From contig CP136061.1 of the NCBI GenBank assembly GCA_032622095.1, positions 234,608,944 through 234,672,943 on the forward strand: a stretch of 64,000 nucleotides of DNA, read 5' to 3'. The notes beneath the pieces were generated by a model that made no database searches, was not told where the DNA came from, and was given only the letters and a program-made list of their open reading frames with translations. Every line of letters begins with the position of its first letter. Position 1 is the stretch's first letter. The translations under genes were made by a program, and so were the position numbers. Shown piece after piece: positions 44,600 to 56,741 of the stretch. The stretch comes from Siphonodentalium dalli (lineage: Eukaryota; Mollusca; Scaphopoda; Gadilida; Siphonodentaliidae).

Positions 44600-47030
44600 T
44601 TTTGTTTGCACAATATAGTGGGTCGCCATTGAGGAGACCTAGAGCTCCCTTGAAATCTCCAAATGGCGGTTTGCCACACCATCCCGAACTAGACAAACCT
44701 CTCTGGTGGCCCCTTGCATTGAACCTATTAATTAAACCGGTACTTCAAGCTGGTATATACCCCTCTTATATAAGGATGGAAGATGCTACCAATTTCAAAC
44801 CGATGGTATTTATTCAGAGTTGACTCTCTTGTATTATGAAAGCGAGCCCAATGAGGCCATGCACCTATTGTATGTTTATAACACACAAAAGACTATATAA
44901 TAGCAGAATGCTAATATCTCTGATGATACAAACAATAAAATATCCAATTTATCCATAGTTGAATTTCATTTGGCTATATAGGAAAGCATACAATGTGGCT
45001 TTTATGTAGTTTCCACAAAGTATTTTAAGTAAAATGTCCATCAAGTGATGTATTCTGCCTTGTCCTATATATTAAAATGCATGCAATGGTCATGAGAAAT
45101 GCTTAATTTATTGGTAGAGATGTCCATCTGATAAGAAATACTGACATTTTAGGTTTGATACACCATTTCAGCTGGCTTGGCATCTTTTAAATTTGAAACC
45201 TAAGGGAATTTATTCAGCTTTGACTCTCTAAATTATGGAAGAAAGCCCAAATGAAGCCACTATGTGCATGTTAATAACATGTATAAGGCTATATATCTCA
45301 ACAGAATACATGTCTCTGATAAAATGCACAATAAAATATCCATAGTTCAATTGCATTTGGCTATAGAGGGATGCATACAATATTGCTTTTATGTAGTTTC
45401 CACAGACTATTTTAAGTAAAATATCCATCAAATGATGTTTTCTACATAGCCTTGTATATTAAAATGCATGTAATGACCATGGGAAATGTTTAATTCATTA
45501 GTTGATATGTCTATCTGATAAGAAATACTGACATTTGAGGTTTAAAATACCATTTCATGGGATTATGGGATCATAAATATAAAACTAAGGGAATTTCTTC
45601 AGATTTGACTCTCTAAATAATGGAAGAAAGCCCAAATGAAGCCACAATTTGCATGTTAATCACATGTATAAGGCTATATCTCAACAGAATACACGTCTCT
45701 GATAAAATACACAATAAAATACCCATAGTTTAATTTCATTTGGCTGTAGAGGGATGCATACAATATTGCTTTTATGTAGTTTCCACAGACTATTTTAAGT
45801 AAAATATCCATCAACTGATGTTTTCTACCTTGGTCTATATATTATAATGCATGCAGTGACCATGAGAAATGTTTAATTTATTGGTAGAGATGTCCATCTG
45901 ATAAGAAATACTGTCATTTGAGGTTTGATACACCATTTCAGCTGGCTTGGCATCTTGTAAATTTGAAATAAGGGAATCTCTTCAGGTTTGACTCTCTAAA
46001 TTATGGAAGCAAGCCCAAATAAAGCCACTATTTGCATGTTTATAACATATATAAGGCTATATCTCAACAGAATGCATGTCTCTAATGAAATAAACAATAC
46101 AATATCCATAGTTTAATTTCATTTGGCTATACAGGGATGCATACAATATGGCTTTTATGTAGATTTGACAGACTATTTTAAGTAATATTTCCATCAAATG
46201 ATGTTTCTACCTTGTCCTGTATATTAAAATGCATGCAATGACCATGAGAAATGTTTAATTTATTGGTAGACATGTCCATCTGATAAGAAATACTGCCATT
46301 TGAGGTTTGATACACCATTTCAGTTGCCTTGGCATCTTACAAATTTGAAATAAGGGAATCTCTTCAGGTTTGACTCTCTAAATTATGGAAGCAAGCCCAA
46401 ATGAAGCCACTATTTGCATGTTTATAACATATATAAGGCAATATCTCAACAGAATACATGTCTCTGGTGAAATAAACAATAAAATATCCATAGTTTAATT
46501 TATTTTGGCTACACAGGGGTGCATACAATATGGCTTTTAGGTTGTTTCCACAGACTATTTTAAGTAAAATATCCATCAAATGATGTTTTCTACCTTGTCC
46601 TGTATATTATAATGCATGCAATGACTATGAGAAATGTTTAATTTATTGGTAGAGATGTCCATCTGATAAGAAGTACTAATATTTGATGTTTGTGACTTCA
46701 ACTCACAGGGCCAGGCATGCTACAACTTTCAAACTAAGAGAATTTCCCCACGTTTGACTCACTAAATGATGAAAGTTAGCCCAAATGAAGCAACTATTTG
46801 CATGTTTATAATGTATAAAGCTATATCTTTGAAGAAGGCATGTCTCTGATAATAAAAATAATAACATGTCTATAGTTCATAGTTCAGTTGGTTAGACAGG
46901 GTGCATAAAATATGGCTTTAAGTATAGTTTTCACAAACTAGAAATTCTAGAATATCTATAAAATGATGTAACCTGCCTTGCTGTGTATTAAAAATTCATG
47001 CAATAACCTGATAAATGTTCAGTTCATTGG
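44600..47030 (+). repeat. Satellite of ~384-bp period, about six copies
   Basis: The marker TGACTCTC (TGACTCAC in the last copy) falls at 44821, 45221, 45606, 45989, 46371 and 46755, giving periods of 400, 385, 383, 382 and 384. Each unit also repeats AGCCCAAATGAAGCC, TTTCCACAGACTATTTTAAG and GTCCATCTGATAAGAAAT. Outer copies are the most diverged. Minus-strand frames here (45228-45431, 46364-46579) are satellite read-through. Confidence 0.9.
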
Positions 47031-47189
47031 CAAGCCTTGTAAGCCAGTGCATTCTTTTATATATGATACGAGGCTTCATTTGGATGACTCACATATATAA
47101 GAGAATGCTCTAGCATATGGTCTGTTAAGACTTTAATGCTGCACCAGCGCAATTCCCGCCATGGTCATATATATATGGGGGAGGCCCTT

Positions 47190-47395
47190 TACACATTTAT
47201 TATTTATTTACGCTTGAGCGAAAATATTTGCGCTTAAGCACACATATTTGCGCTTAAGCACACATTTTGCGCTTAAGTTCAAATAACCTCTATCATTTGG
47301 GCTTAAGCGCAAATGTTTATGCCTAACCGAAAATCATTTGCGCTTAAGCGCAAATGAAAAATAATATGCATTGACCCCCCCCCCCCCCCCCCCGA
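47190..47395. repeat. GCGCTTAAGC palindrome cluster and C19 run
   Basis: At least six copies or near-copies of GCGCTTAAGC or TTGCGCTTAAGC occur within 170 bases, ending with the perfect palindrome TTTGCGCTTAAGCGCAAA, then about 19 consecutive C bases (about 47377-47395). Confidence 0.85.
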
Positions 47396-48545
47396 ATTAA
47401 TTTTAAATGACACAGGCCAAAACACATCACTCAAGTCTATATAGGCCCACCATCTGAGTAATCCCTAGATACCTTTTATGAACATGCAAATTGTATAGAT
47501 CTGTGTGCAGAACATGTCTCTTTTATAAAATATACTAGTTTCTGGGATGGACGAAATTGAAAGTCACAACTACACCTTTTACTGAACTCGGACTCGGACT
47601 ACAACTTTTATTGTGTCCGCCATTCGGTCACGCCTGTTCTGTGGGTCAGCCATTTTGACAAAACACATTTTTCGAGATCGGAAATGAACAGATGAACTCC
47701 ATTTGATCTGATTTTTCAGGTAAGTTAACTGTTGTAAAGTGTTTTCTCTTTACGAAAATGTTGTTACGAGTGATATACTTAATTGAACTACGATTACACG
47801 TGCGTGATTTATTCATATTTTACAAATGAAATGATGGTGAATTTTACTGTCGGTGAAATATGTACGATATTTTAGAATACACTCAATCTGCTTGTATTTG
47901 TTATGATTTCTCATGTTAAAATAGTAACATCTGATGGACTATGATTATATGGCATTGATCATTCGTATATAAATGTACCCATCCACAATATTCGCAAAAC
48001 TGGGAAACTTTGTAAAATCGGTTTTTATTAAATCATATTTTGTGCTTAATTTCTACGATAAATAAAAGTAATGTATTCCGTAACCGGCGTGAGTGGCAAA
48101 TTTTACTCTGCAAAAATCAAATTCTGGCATAAAGCTATGCATAATTGCTCTGTATTATCGGTCGAGATTAATATGACAATAGTTGGAAAACAGAAAGGTC
48201 ACAATTATTGAAAATATAACTTAAAAGGCAATTGTATATAAAGGTACTTCTTCATAGAATAATTTTGAACAAATGTGAACCTGATAATATTAAAAATAAA
48301 ATGCCCATTCATTCTAGTTATTGTGTGGCCAATTCAACACTACATGTAAGTGTACGTTCAGACGACCACGATTCATTTGTAAGTGGAGGAATCAGGCCCG
48401 ACAAGATCGTGGATAGTTTGTTCACACAATTGCGATGCGGCATCGTACATGATTATACCGTAGGTTGAACATCCTGAAGCATGTGATTGACTACACCGGG
48501 CATTTTCAGCTACAATTTTTATGCACACACCACTGCGAATCTTTC

Positions 48546-48917
48546 GTCACAAGTGGAGGTATAAACCAAGGATACGCCTCAATTTGGCATCTAAAAATAG
48601 TAAAATCAAACAGTGCTTGATATTTATTTTTGACCTACGATTTTGATGTGAGCATGCGCAGTCCAATTATCAGTTATTTCCTACGACGGAAAAGTTTCCA
48701 CAAGTTTACGATTGAATCGTGGTCATCTGAACGTTCACTAAGTGAATGTTCTGATGATCACGATTCAATCGTAAGTGGACATATTTTGTTGTGGGTAGTA
48801 ACCGATACAGTGATAGTTTTACTGCGCATGGTTGCGCATTGTCGCGAATGATAAAATGTAGTATCAAGCATTTTAGATGCGAAATTGTGGCGTATCCTTG
48901 GTACCTCCACGTGTGAC
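48546..48917. mobile_element. MITE with ~47-bp ends and an internal palindrome
   Basis: Ends 48546-48596 and 48871-48917 are inverted copies (CACAAGTGGAGGTA.., ACCAAGGATACGCC.., GGCATCTAAAA). Inside, 48704-48738 and 48742-48776 form a 35-bp imperfect palindrome with a 3-base loop. One arm of that palindrome resembles 48352-48390 outside the element. Confidence 0.7.
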
Positions 48918-49016
48918 TGCATCAGAACTGTGTGTGTATTTAAAAATTGTACAAAGTAAATAAAAAAACATAGGGTAGTTAATCACATGGTTAACCGCCG
49001 ACAATATACTCATATG

Positions 49017-49910
49017 CAGAGGCGGACTGGCCGATTGGGAGACCGGGAAATTTCCCGATGGGCCGGAGGCCGGAAAAATTCTGATTCCACGTGATTTTCT
49101 ATCAAGCGAGAATCCGAGGGTTTTTTTTACGGTTTGGGGGGGGGTATATGTGGTTGGGCCGCCCAACCACAACTTGGGCCGCAAATGAAACCGACGTGGG
49201 CCGCCACATGTGTTGTTTAACCAGCCGTGTATCCAATAAGATGGTACTCTTCTCACATAAATTCATGAGGGCAGAGGCGGACTGCATGGCCGATCGGGAG
49301 ACCGGGAAAATTCCGGACGTGGGCCGCCACATGTGTTTAATTGTAATTTTGACATTAAATGAACTTGTCGGCATCATATAACACCACATAAAGACCCCAT
49401 TAATCTCGAGATTTTAACGGTAACTCCCAAAAAAATTCTTACGCACCCCTCCCCCAATTGAAATTTACAAGAAAATAGGAACGCTTCAGTTGATGCCAGT
49501 CTAGTTTATCGGATTCGAGATTTTCTTGTATAGTTTTCAAAATGTTCTCACCCCGGGCCGAACAACCATGAACAGCCCGGTGTGTCCTGGTCTCTTTTTC
49601 AGGTAAAAATATCTGAATGGTCTCATACCGGGAATATATAGAACCATGGTTTATGAATATATATGATATTAGACCAGAGGTGCAAATGGAATTATGCAAA
49701 AACATGTATTTGGTCTGCATCTGATTCAAGGGGGGGGGGGTGCAAATGGAATTATGCAAAAATATGTATTTGGTCTGATTCAGATTCAAGGGGGGGGTGG
49801 GTGCAGTTGGAATTTTCCAAGGTGGACTGTGGACGGCCCGCCCCCCCCAAACAGATGGGCCGGTATTATATTAATTTCCCGGGCCGGTTTCTTGGCCCAG
49901 TCCGCCTCTG
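49017..49910. mobile_element. Non-autonomous hAT transposon with 8-bp target duplication
   Basis: Ends are CAGAGGCGGACTGG and, inverted, CCAGTCCGCCTCTG. The flanks are the same 8 bases, CTCATATG, at 49009-49016 and 49911-49918. An 8-bp duplication and CAGAG-type ends define hAT elements. No transposase frame. A second partial left end at 49272 and a 64-bp tandem repeat at 49678-49805 (with poly-G) lie inside. Confidence 0.85.
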
Positions 49911-50383
49911 CTCATATGTGATGACATCGTAATCGTGTCAACAAACTATCCATGATTTTGTCAGGCCATGGTCATCTGAATTGCCGACGACGCTCACATT
50001 GTTGGTTGAATGAACTTTACACTTTGTTTATAAATATGTTTGCAAATTATAAAAATACATGTATCCATATCACATACATGTATATGCAGCATATTTTTCT
50101 TCTTATTACAAAAATGCCAGATTCATTAGCCACGGTCATTGTTATGGAACTACAGTACCGTGTAGTTATGATACACCAAAAGATATCACACCAAAAGTTG
50201 AAAATTAATACAACCACACGGATATCGTTAAATTAACTTATATATGCATGTATAAGACGAATCACTATCTTGTATTTCCATGCCTGTTTGTGTAATGCCA
50301 ATCAATGCGGCCTGACAACAGGCGATGGGTGAAGTTTAAAAATTGACACCATAAACAATGTCGGCAACTTCAAAGTTCATGGT

Positions 50384-51800
50384 GTGCTACATTTAACCCC
50401 CTACTTGTATATACTATTTACAAATTTTCTATCAAGCATTCCCATTGCTTATAGAAAGTATAGTTGGAAAAATAGACGAAAATGGCCATATGATCAGGGG
50501 GTCGGAAAATATGTTCAGGCATGTATGCTGATTTTTTTCGTTCGACCCTTGTTGGGACCCACCCACCCCCGCGTCCAAACATCCACCCCCACCATTTTAA
50601 CAATAACACAGATTTGCGGGGGGGGGGTGTGGGAGATTCACTGTAAACAGCTGTATATGAATTTCTGTGAATACTATTTGTCATGGATGTTAACATTGAC
50701 ATGTAAATAGGAACGACTCATTTTGGGGTCATTCAGCAAAAAAACATCTTGGTGGCCATCTTGGAATTCAAAATTCAATCCATTAGCATGAGCTACAAGC
50801 TATACTGTTTGTCTGATCATCATGAAATTTGTCATTTCTGTTTTATAAATACCGGTATTTCTCTTATTGTAATGAGTTTTAAGCCAAACTCATTGCAAAA
50901 ACAATCAAACAACTTGCAGGAAAAAAACAGTTTAGTTGCGGAAAAAAATGTTTGTTGGTCCCATCAAGTTCAACCACCCATCCACCCCGGCATACGTGCC
51001 CGGAAATCCCCCCCCCTGATATGATGGCCAATATTTTTAAAGAAGTCAATCCGCAGTATAAGTGGTATATACTGGTATGTGTGATATTTGACATGCAGAA
51101 GTACTAGTTTGTGCTGCTATCTTCTAGTATACATAATTATGCTTGTATATTATACAGTATAATTTGTTCAATTCCCCAATGATTATGTATAATTGTGTTT
51201 ACTAGTATATGCATGGAAATAGAGTATTTGTGAACTCACCTATTCAAGTAAAGATGATAAAATCAAATGTTGTATTGACATTTGGGGTGCCACATTGCTC
51301 CCCCCCACCCGGAAACAAATTTCAGGCATGTATGGCATTTTTTTCCCTTTCGATCATTTTTTGTACCCACCCACCCCCACCGCCAAATTTTTTTCCGTTT
51401 TCGGCAGTTTTTTCCGACCATTTTTTTTACACCCACCCCCCTTTTAACACTAAAACAGAGATTTGCGGGGGGAAATTCACTGTAAACAGCTGTATATGAA
51501 TTTCTGTGCATACTATTTATCATGGATGTTAACATGGACATGTAAATAGGAATGAGTCATTTTGAGGTCATTCGGCCAAAAAAACATGGCTGCCAGTGGC
51601 CATCTTGGATTTCAAAATTTGCAACAAAATACAACACGATAACTGCCTGCAGTCAGTTTACCAGTTAGAATTACATTATTTCTCTCATTCAAAGTGGTTT
51701 TGAAGCCCAACTCATTGCCAAAACATTAAAAAAACAAGCAGGAAATTTTTTTTTTAGTTGTGGAAAAAATTGCTTGTTGGTGGCTTTGACCACCCACCCA
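50384..51800 (+). repeat. Two direct copies (~580 bp each) of a repeat with poly-C/poly-G runs
   Basis: Copies at about 50384-50960 and 51230-51790 share CAGGCATGTATG, CCCACCCACCCCC, TTCACTGTAAACAGCTGTAT, CATGGATGTTAACAT and GGCCATCTTGGA..TTCAAAA in the same order, offset about 820-840 bp. Confidence 0.75.
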
Positions 51801-52479
51801 CCCCGGCATACGTGCCGGAAATTTTTGTTCACCCCCCCCCCAAGACCAATATGATATCATACCGGTACCTATATACATGTATCTGGAATGTTTTTGGGAG
51901 TATTTGGTGCAGGTACCGGTGTAACACGTCACCTCCTCCTGTCTGGATATCTTCCTCCATGGGGGAGTGTATTTGCGAATGTCCTCAGATATCTCACTCG
52001 CACACCCTGGGCATTTTCCCCCCATGTATGACTAAAAGAAAATTCACTCATTTAATATCGTTTGACCATGAAATGGCCAGAAAGAAATGTTTTATGAGAT
52101 TTAAGTTTGTTTTTTTTATATTTAATTTTTGTTTGTTCAAGTAACATATATCAAATGAGTGAAATTTTATTTTAGTCATTAATGGGGGGGGGGTATCCAG
52201 AGTGGGGGATATATCCAGGGGGAGATATCTGTTACACCGGTATATGATACCGGTATTTGTAGCTGTTTCTGACCATCATGCAGCATTTGAATGGATATAA
52301 TTTACTGTTATAACTCGGCCCCCGGGTGATCAATTTAGATGATGTATCTTAATAATATGTATATGATCAGTCATTCCACTTTTCTGATGTCATTACAAGC
52401 ATTAAAATCTTTTTTTTTTCAGACAGGAGGAGCTGCTTGACTGGATTGAGACATCAAAATTTCATTCAAGGCCTGATAT

Positions 52480-53990
52480 GATTATCTGATAACCAATCAT
52501 AGAATCATGTTTCCTGTCAGAGTGCTTCTTGCAGACACTGCATGGTGACCCTTAATACCATACCAATATTATTAATTCTGTCCAAGACTGGATGAGGAAG
52601 GATTTCAAATGTTATTCGGTGTACATGTACTGGATAAATGTACTGTATACATGTACTGTAGATGTTATCGGTATTCGTCCATGCATAACATGTGTGTTGT
52701 TGCTGTGTGACAGTGAGTCCTGAGTCTCCTGGCTATACACATGTACCATATGTATACCTACGGAAGGTATGCACTGAATCCAGTACCATGCTTACCTGGT
52801 AACTAGTGCACACTGCAGCGAAGGGGAGGCTTTAATTTATAACCAAATGACGATCAATGTGTTCATCAAAGGCAAAAATGACACATATATGTATGCATTC
52901 CTTCCTTGATGGAGACCGATCAGTGACCTCTACATTTTATCAGACTTATGTGGTGAAAATCTTGGCAAGTGAAGTTAGTGAATTCAATTCTACAACAGAC
53001 ATGTACTTGTATGCTTCATCGAGTCTCAGAAAATGTGCACTATGGCATCCAGCGTATGCATACACTTTTTTATATTTCATACTACATTGACCAGAATTTG
53101 GAGGTGTACCAGTTTCAAATCTCCACACAAAGCACAACAGTACCCATGGAACAGTCTCAAGCCTTGTTTCTGAGCTTATCTGAAGGATAGAACTTTTAAG
53201 TGACATATTATTGCAGTATGTCAATATAATCAGATTCATGTACACATATAGGCCTTAAAATCCATAACAGAATCAAAATATTCTAATGTTCCTTTATCTT
53301 TGTCAACCTGCTGCATCACCAAGTAATCTGTACAAGGAGCTTAAAGTGGCTTATACATGTACCATACATGCACATTTAAAGATAGATAATCCGAGTTTAC
53401 GCTCCTCAATTACTATTTCTTTGGCTTCGGGGGTAAAAATAATTGATTCGAGTCGAGGAACACACCCTTTAAAGTTCTGAGTTACAAAATAAAATTTTTT
53501 GAAATCTGTTATTTTTCACCGCCTTGAATATTTCCCGGCCTAGCAAATATTCAACGAGCCGACTGACCTAATCTTGATACCAAGTTGCGATGAACAAAAT
53601 GTTGATATATCACATGTTTTGGAAAATGTTACACTAGAGTTGACAGTAGTTAGCATTATGTTTTGGTATTTAATCGATTAAGAAATGTTGTTCTTGGAAT
53701 CTGATGGTATGGAGACCATCAATTCAGATTGTTTACCTTTAATTGTCCATGTTGACTTTAAAGCATAACATATGTTAACTTTATTTTTTGTATCCCTGCA
53801 TAAAATGGGGTGATAAATTTATATTATACTCACATCTGGTCTTTCGATATTCTGTGAGTTAATTAATTTATATGAAAGAATGTCATTGCATGCTAGCAAT
53901 TCTGATAAACATCACTGTTACAGTGACATTACCATCCAATGTTGAATAAGTCCAATAAGATGCCAACGTTTAATAAAAACTTAACCCTTC
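52480..53990. other. Non-coding stretch
   Basis: No recognised gene. A segment near 53400-53470 (GCTTCGGGGGTAAAAATAAT and ATTCGAGTCGAGGAACAC) recurs at about 62945-63010, so it is a dispersed repeat. Confidence 0.4.
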
Positions 53991-54242
53991 CATGACTGGA
54001 GATTCTTGAAATGTTGCTAAAACCCTGCGCCAATGCATTCTCTTATATTTGCGAGTCTCCAAAATGGAGCCTCACATATATAAGAGAATACATGGCCAAA
54101 CAATATTTACCTTGACCTTGTAATCCAGTGCATTCTCTTATACATATGAGGCTTCCTATGTGAGACTTGCATATATACAAGAATTCACTGGTACATGATC
54201 TTTAATGCTGTACCAGCGCAGCTCCCATCATGAAAGGGTTAA
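53991..54242. mobile_element. piggyBac-like MITE, family 2
   Basis: TTAA at 53991-53994 and 54239-54242 flank CCCTTCCATGA and its inverted partner TCATGAAAGGG. The interior holds a palindrome of CATTCTCTTATAT..ATATAAGAGAATACATG type. A related fragment without clear ends occurs at about 47040-47165. Confidence 0.75.
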
Positions 54243-54399
54243 ACATTGCATGGCCAAAGCATTGAAAAATATTCTGAAAATAATATTTTAATAGACTAAA
54301 ATATGTTTAACCTTCTACGCGATTACTAGTAGCAATGTTTGTTGACAAATCACTGTAACAGTTTTGTTTACATAGCAATGGTTCCAACAGGAGAAATTT

Positions 54400-56040
54400 C
54401 GTTATTGGAAAACTTTCAATAATTAATATAGGAATCAGGAATTCATGTTTTTCTGAGTGGTGATGTTTTTACGAACTGTTGTATGTTATATGTTTGGCAT
54501 ATTTACTCACTATGAGTGCCTTGGGTCCCTTTAAAATGATTTGAAACACTCAATGAAATATCTGCACACCAGTAGATTATTTTGTAGGGATTTTAGTGTG
54601 ATGAGAGTCAGAATCATGATTCTTCGTTTGAGTCTGGTAAAAAGCAGCTGATTTGATGTAGAAATGCTATAGTTTGATTCTTGCAAAATTTTAAGGCCTG
54701 TATACATTCGCTTTTATCCATCAAAGGTGCTCCAGACACTTCATACCGCTATAATCATAGTATGTACATGTACCTTGTTTTACAAACTTTTATGTTATTT
54801 TGCATGACCGCACTTCAAAGAACTCTAAAGCCGCTCATGCACTTAATGCATCAATTTAAAATTCTGCAACTTAATGCATCAATTTAGAATTCTGCACTTT
54901 TATCCGCATTTTTATCACAAAAAGTCTGGAAATACTAGTGAGTACAGTGCTATACTATTAAACATGTAGACTATATAGTGTGAAAAGACTTGATAAAGTC
55001 TTAATAAATTTAACAGTTGTTTCCAGTAGAAGATAGACAAAAGCTCTTTAAGTTCCATATTTGCAGTGTTTTACACTGAGCATTAAGAGCATCTGCTTTT
55101 ATTCTCAGCAGAATATATGCAAACAACATGGTATAAATTATAATGAAAATGAATGTATGACTCCAGCCAATAATTCATTATCATTATAAATACCATGTTT
55201 GCATTGTTCATAGAGCACACAGGTGTTGCACTTATCCATAGGCCAAATTCATTCATTTGTTGCATATATTCTGTTGAGTATACAAGGAGATGGTCTCATA
55301 AATGGCCGGATTTAGTGTACCCTTTAATGCTTGTAATACATGCATGTACTAGTACCTGTTTAGACCAAGTTTTCCCTGTCCACAACTTGTGGTATCGGTT
55401 GGGTTGATGCTGTTTTGGACCGAGTCCCATCCCGATACTCTTCTATAATGGACTTTACGCCCAGAATTGTGGGTTGAAGTTATCTTGATTGTAGCACTAC
55501 CAGTATTTCGTCAGATTAGGTCAAAGTGACGCTTTTTTATAAGAACATAGAGGGCAGCCTTTCCCAAGCGTGATGATTTCAAACCTGCATATACTTAAAG
55601 TAATTGACCACCTCTAACGTGGTGTTACCCAGGTAATGCTGTGGTATTACACTGCAGTAATTTCCAACACCATGGTAAGGTTGTCACTTGAACACAAAAC
55701 AGCACCACGATGGATGCGGTATGCAATTAAAATGCAGTGATTCTCCTTATATCTTTGGAACTTAAAGGAATGGATGGCCTTCGTTATAGGTTATAATTTA
55801 TAAATAACATTTACCAAAAAGTTTCCCAAGAATATACTAGTAGTATAGGATAATGTTCATATGAATGCGTTATTATCCACAAAACACACTTTGTGTGAGT
55901 CAATCGTTTGTTTATATACAGCAGTAAATAGTGAGCGATAAGCAAAACACTCAACACCGTTGCGATTGTTTAATTGAGCGATTCATGGTGACCCATTCAA
56001 CACTTCAAAATCTTGAGAGGTTATAGAAGAGTAGCCGGAC
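54400..56040. other. Non-coding stretch
   Basis: AT-rich with no recognised gene or clear element. Short A/T-rich duplications only (for example CTTAATGCATCAATTTA.AATTCTGCA at 54842 and 54869). Confidence 0.4.
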
Positions 56041-56074
56041 AGGACTCGATCCAAAACAGTTTCAACTGCAGTAA

Positions 56075-56263
56075 TGCTCTAAGTAATCAACTCCTTAACC
56101 ACATCAGAATTATGGGTAACTTATCAGGATTTAGTCGGAAATATGGCTTGTTGCCATTCATCGGAAAGCTCTCAGAGCTTTCCGATGAATGGCAACAATC
56201 CTGAAAAGTTACCCATAATTCTACTGTGTTTAAGGAGTCGATTATACTCGGAGCATTTCTGTA
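56075..56263. repeat. Large palindrome with ~90-bp arms
   Basis: Arms meet at base 56173 with essentially no loop (AAAGCTCTCAGAGCTTT). They pair outward through TTGCCATTCATCGG, AATTATGGGTAACTT and the GTAATGCTC/GAGCATTTC outer blocks. The left arm has a 19-base insert. Confidence 0.85.
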
Positions 56264-56395
56264 TTCGATATCTCAAGCTGCTGCATACCGAAAAGACTTG
56301 GGCTAGTACCTGAACAGTAAACCTGCATTCTGCATGATTCATGAAACAGCTATTGAAACCATGCTGTATATACACAGAATTACACAATTTTGTTT

Positions 56396-56504
56396 ATGGG
56401 TTTGTTGATATGACACGAGTGCTAGCGCACAAAGACGGAATGAACAGCACACCCTAGAGTTCTATCTGTCCTCAATGGCACAAGTGCCGTATCAACAAAT
56501 CCAT
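56396..56504. repeat. 109-bp foldback element with 26-bp ends
   Basis: ATGGGTTTGTTGATATGACA at the left pairs with TGCCGTATCAACAAATCCAT at the right, with few mismatches. No coding capacity. Confidence 0.7.
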
Positions 56505-56741
56505 TAATACAAGTGTCTTTCTGTGTTTATTACACATCACCCGTCATAGAATATGTGCATTTAAAAATACAGGGTTACGATGTTTATTAAGGCACATACA
56601 GTGCTTGTTTTGTCATGTGTGATGATTTTTTTTCCTATCGTTTGAACTGGATACTCAAATAACAGAAATTGTTATATATTTTTTTTGCAACCGACAAGAT
56701 TTGAGGTAACTCTTTCTATAAATATATTGAAAATCATGTGT

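Larger units (their letters stand above)
47640..52480 (+). other. Possible spliced transcript (donor 47719, acceptor 52422)
   Basis: An ideal donor (TTTTTCAG|gtaagt at 47719) follows a segment with short upstream ATGs only. The matching strong acceptor (poly-T then cag) ends at 52422. The downstream segment is open for about 21 codons (QEELLDWIETSKF..) then stops. No domain recognised. Could be a long non-coding RNA or the end of a gene with exons I cannot see. Confidence 0.25.

Noticed and set aside
45228-46579. Minus-strand frames sharing a MMDILLKIVCGN start
   Set aside because: Similarity comes from the ~384-bp satellite; frames are short and unequal.
49439-49932. Overlapping frames of 75-116 codons with Gly- or Pro-rich runs
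   Set aside because: They lie in the hAT element's minisatellite and poly-G tracts.
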